Shown here piece by piece: positions 27,207-27,434 of a stretch of DNA of 27,434 bases. How positions within the stretch are numbered: the first letter of the stretch is position 1; the number at the start of each line of letters is the position of its first letter. The translations under genes and the position numbers were made by a program. The stretch lies in NCBI GenBank assembly GCA_001275005.1, contig JWZX01002323.1, positions 1-27,434 on the forward strand, in the 5' to 3' direction. The stretch comes from Chrysochromulina tobinii. Its lineage: Eukaryota > Haptophyta > Prymnesiales > Chrysochromulinaceae. A model generated the notes under the pieces. That model saw only the letters and a list, made by a program, of their open reading frames with translations, was not told the origin of the DNA and made no database searches.

Positions 27207-27434
27207 CACCGCCATCGCCGCCGTCGCCGTCGCTTCCGCCGGCGCCGCCGCTGCCGCCGCTTCCGTCCGCATCCACCAAGCCGCCTTCATCATCCATGTC
27301 CTCGTCCACCTCCTCCTCATTCTCCTCCACCTCCTCCTCTTCGCCCGCCATCGCCTCGGGCTCGCAGCCCACGTCCGCCGCTGCCGTGGCGACCGCCGCG
27401 TTGGCGGCCGCTGCGGCTTCGCCGCCCACGGCGG
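27207..27434 (-). CDS. Partial acidic and Gly/Ala-rich reading frame at the right edge
   Basis: Open from the window edge on the - strand: an Ala-rich stretch, then EEEEVEENEEEVDEDMDDEG, then a Gly/Ser/Asp tract. A possible donor (GGTG|GTAAAAGC) lies at 27205-27206, just before the tRNA. No family recognised; the acidic and Gly runs are triplet repeats, so it may be a disordered exon or non-coding. Confidence 0.28.

Overview
The window is nuclear DNA from a GC-rich, single-celled eukaryote, most likely a haptophyte or a similar microalga. Reasons: spliced genes with GT-AG and several GC-AG introns; an intron-containing tRNA; Ala/Gly/Pro-rich proteins; and giant surface proteins combining FG-GAP, Notch-LNR-like, hydroxyproline-type (SPPPP) and GCC2/GCC3 cysteine-rich repeats, as in published haptophyte and other phytoplankton genomes. 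The species assignment is inference.

Layout, left to right. (A) 3-1953 (+): the 3' part of a five-exon gene for a multi-pass membrane protein. (B) 2878-12744 (-): one uninterrupted 3,288-residue giant cell-surface protein. (C) 13554-20123 (+): a 15-exon exportin-type karyopherin. Its 14 introns are packed with short tandem arrays and copies of the neighbouring exons. (D) 20992-25618 (-): a protein that joins a SKP1-like domain, an F-box-like segment and a long leucine-rich-repeat array in one chain, followed by an orphan duplicate of its last LRR cassette. (E) 26277-26826 (-): a three-exon SPT4 transcription-elongation factor that has lost three of its four zinc-binding cysteines. (F) 27088-27201 (+): tRNA-Gln(TTG) with a 42-nt intron. 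(G) the right edge: an acidic/Gly-rich partial reading frame.

The genes do not form a pathway; they are ordinary eukaryotic neighbours. The outstanding feature is how the introns of A and C are built. Almost every one begins with a near-copy of the following exon's start, or ends with a near-copy of the preceding exon's end. One (16222-16383) still contains a contiguous, unspliced exon-exon junction. That is the signature expected if introns arise by tandem duplication of an AG|GT junction. The rest of each intron is filled with arrays of a roughly 10-22 bp element (core CTGATTGCCCCCCTCATCAG and relatives) that looks like a repeated branch-point plus 3' splice site. The same filler also sits in the coding sequence of gene B, antisense to it, inside a frame-preserving duplication.

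The second highlight is the SKP1/F-box-like/LRR fusion, which would put an SCF adaptor and its substrate receptor in one polypeptide. Exon boundaries were chosen by hand from splice motifs, reading phase and duplicated ends. For genes A, D and E the exon sums are exact multiples of three. For C they are off by one, which traces to a Gly-coding microsatellite in exon 13.
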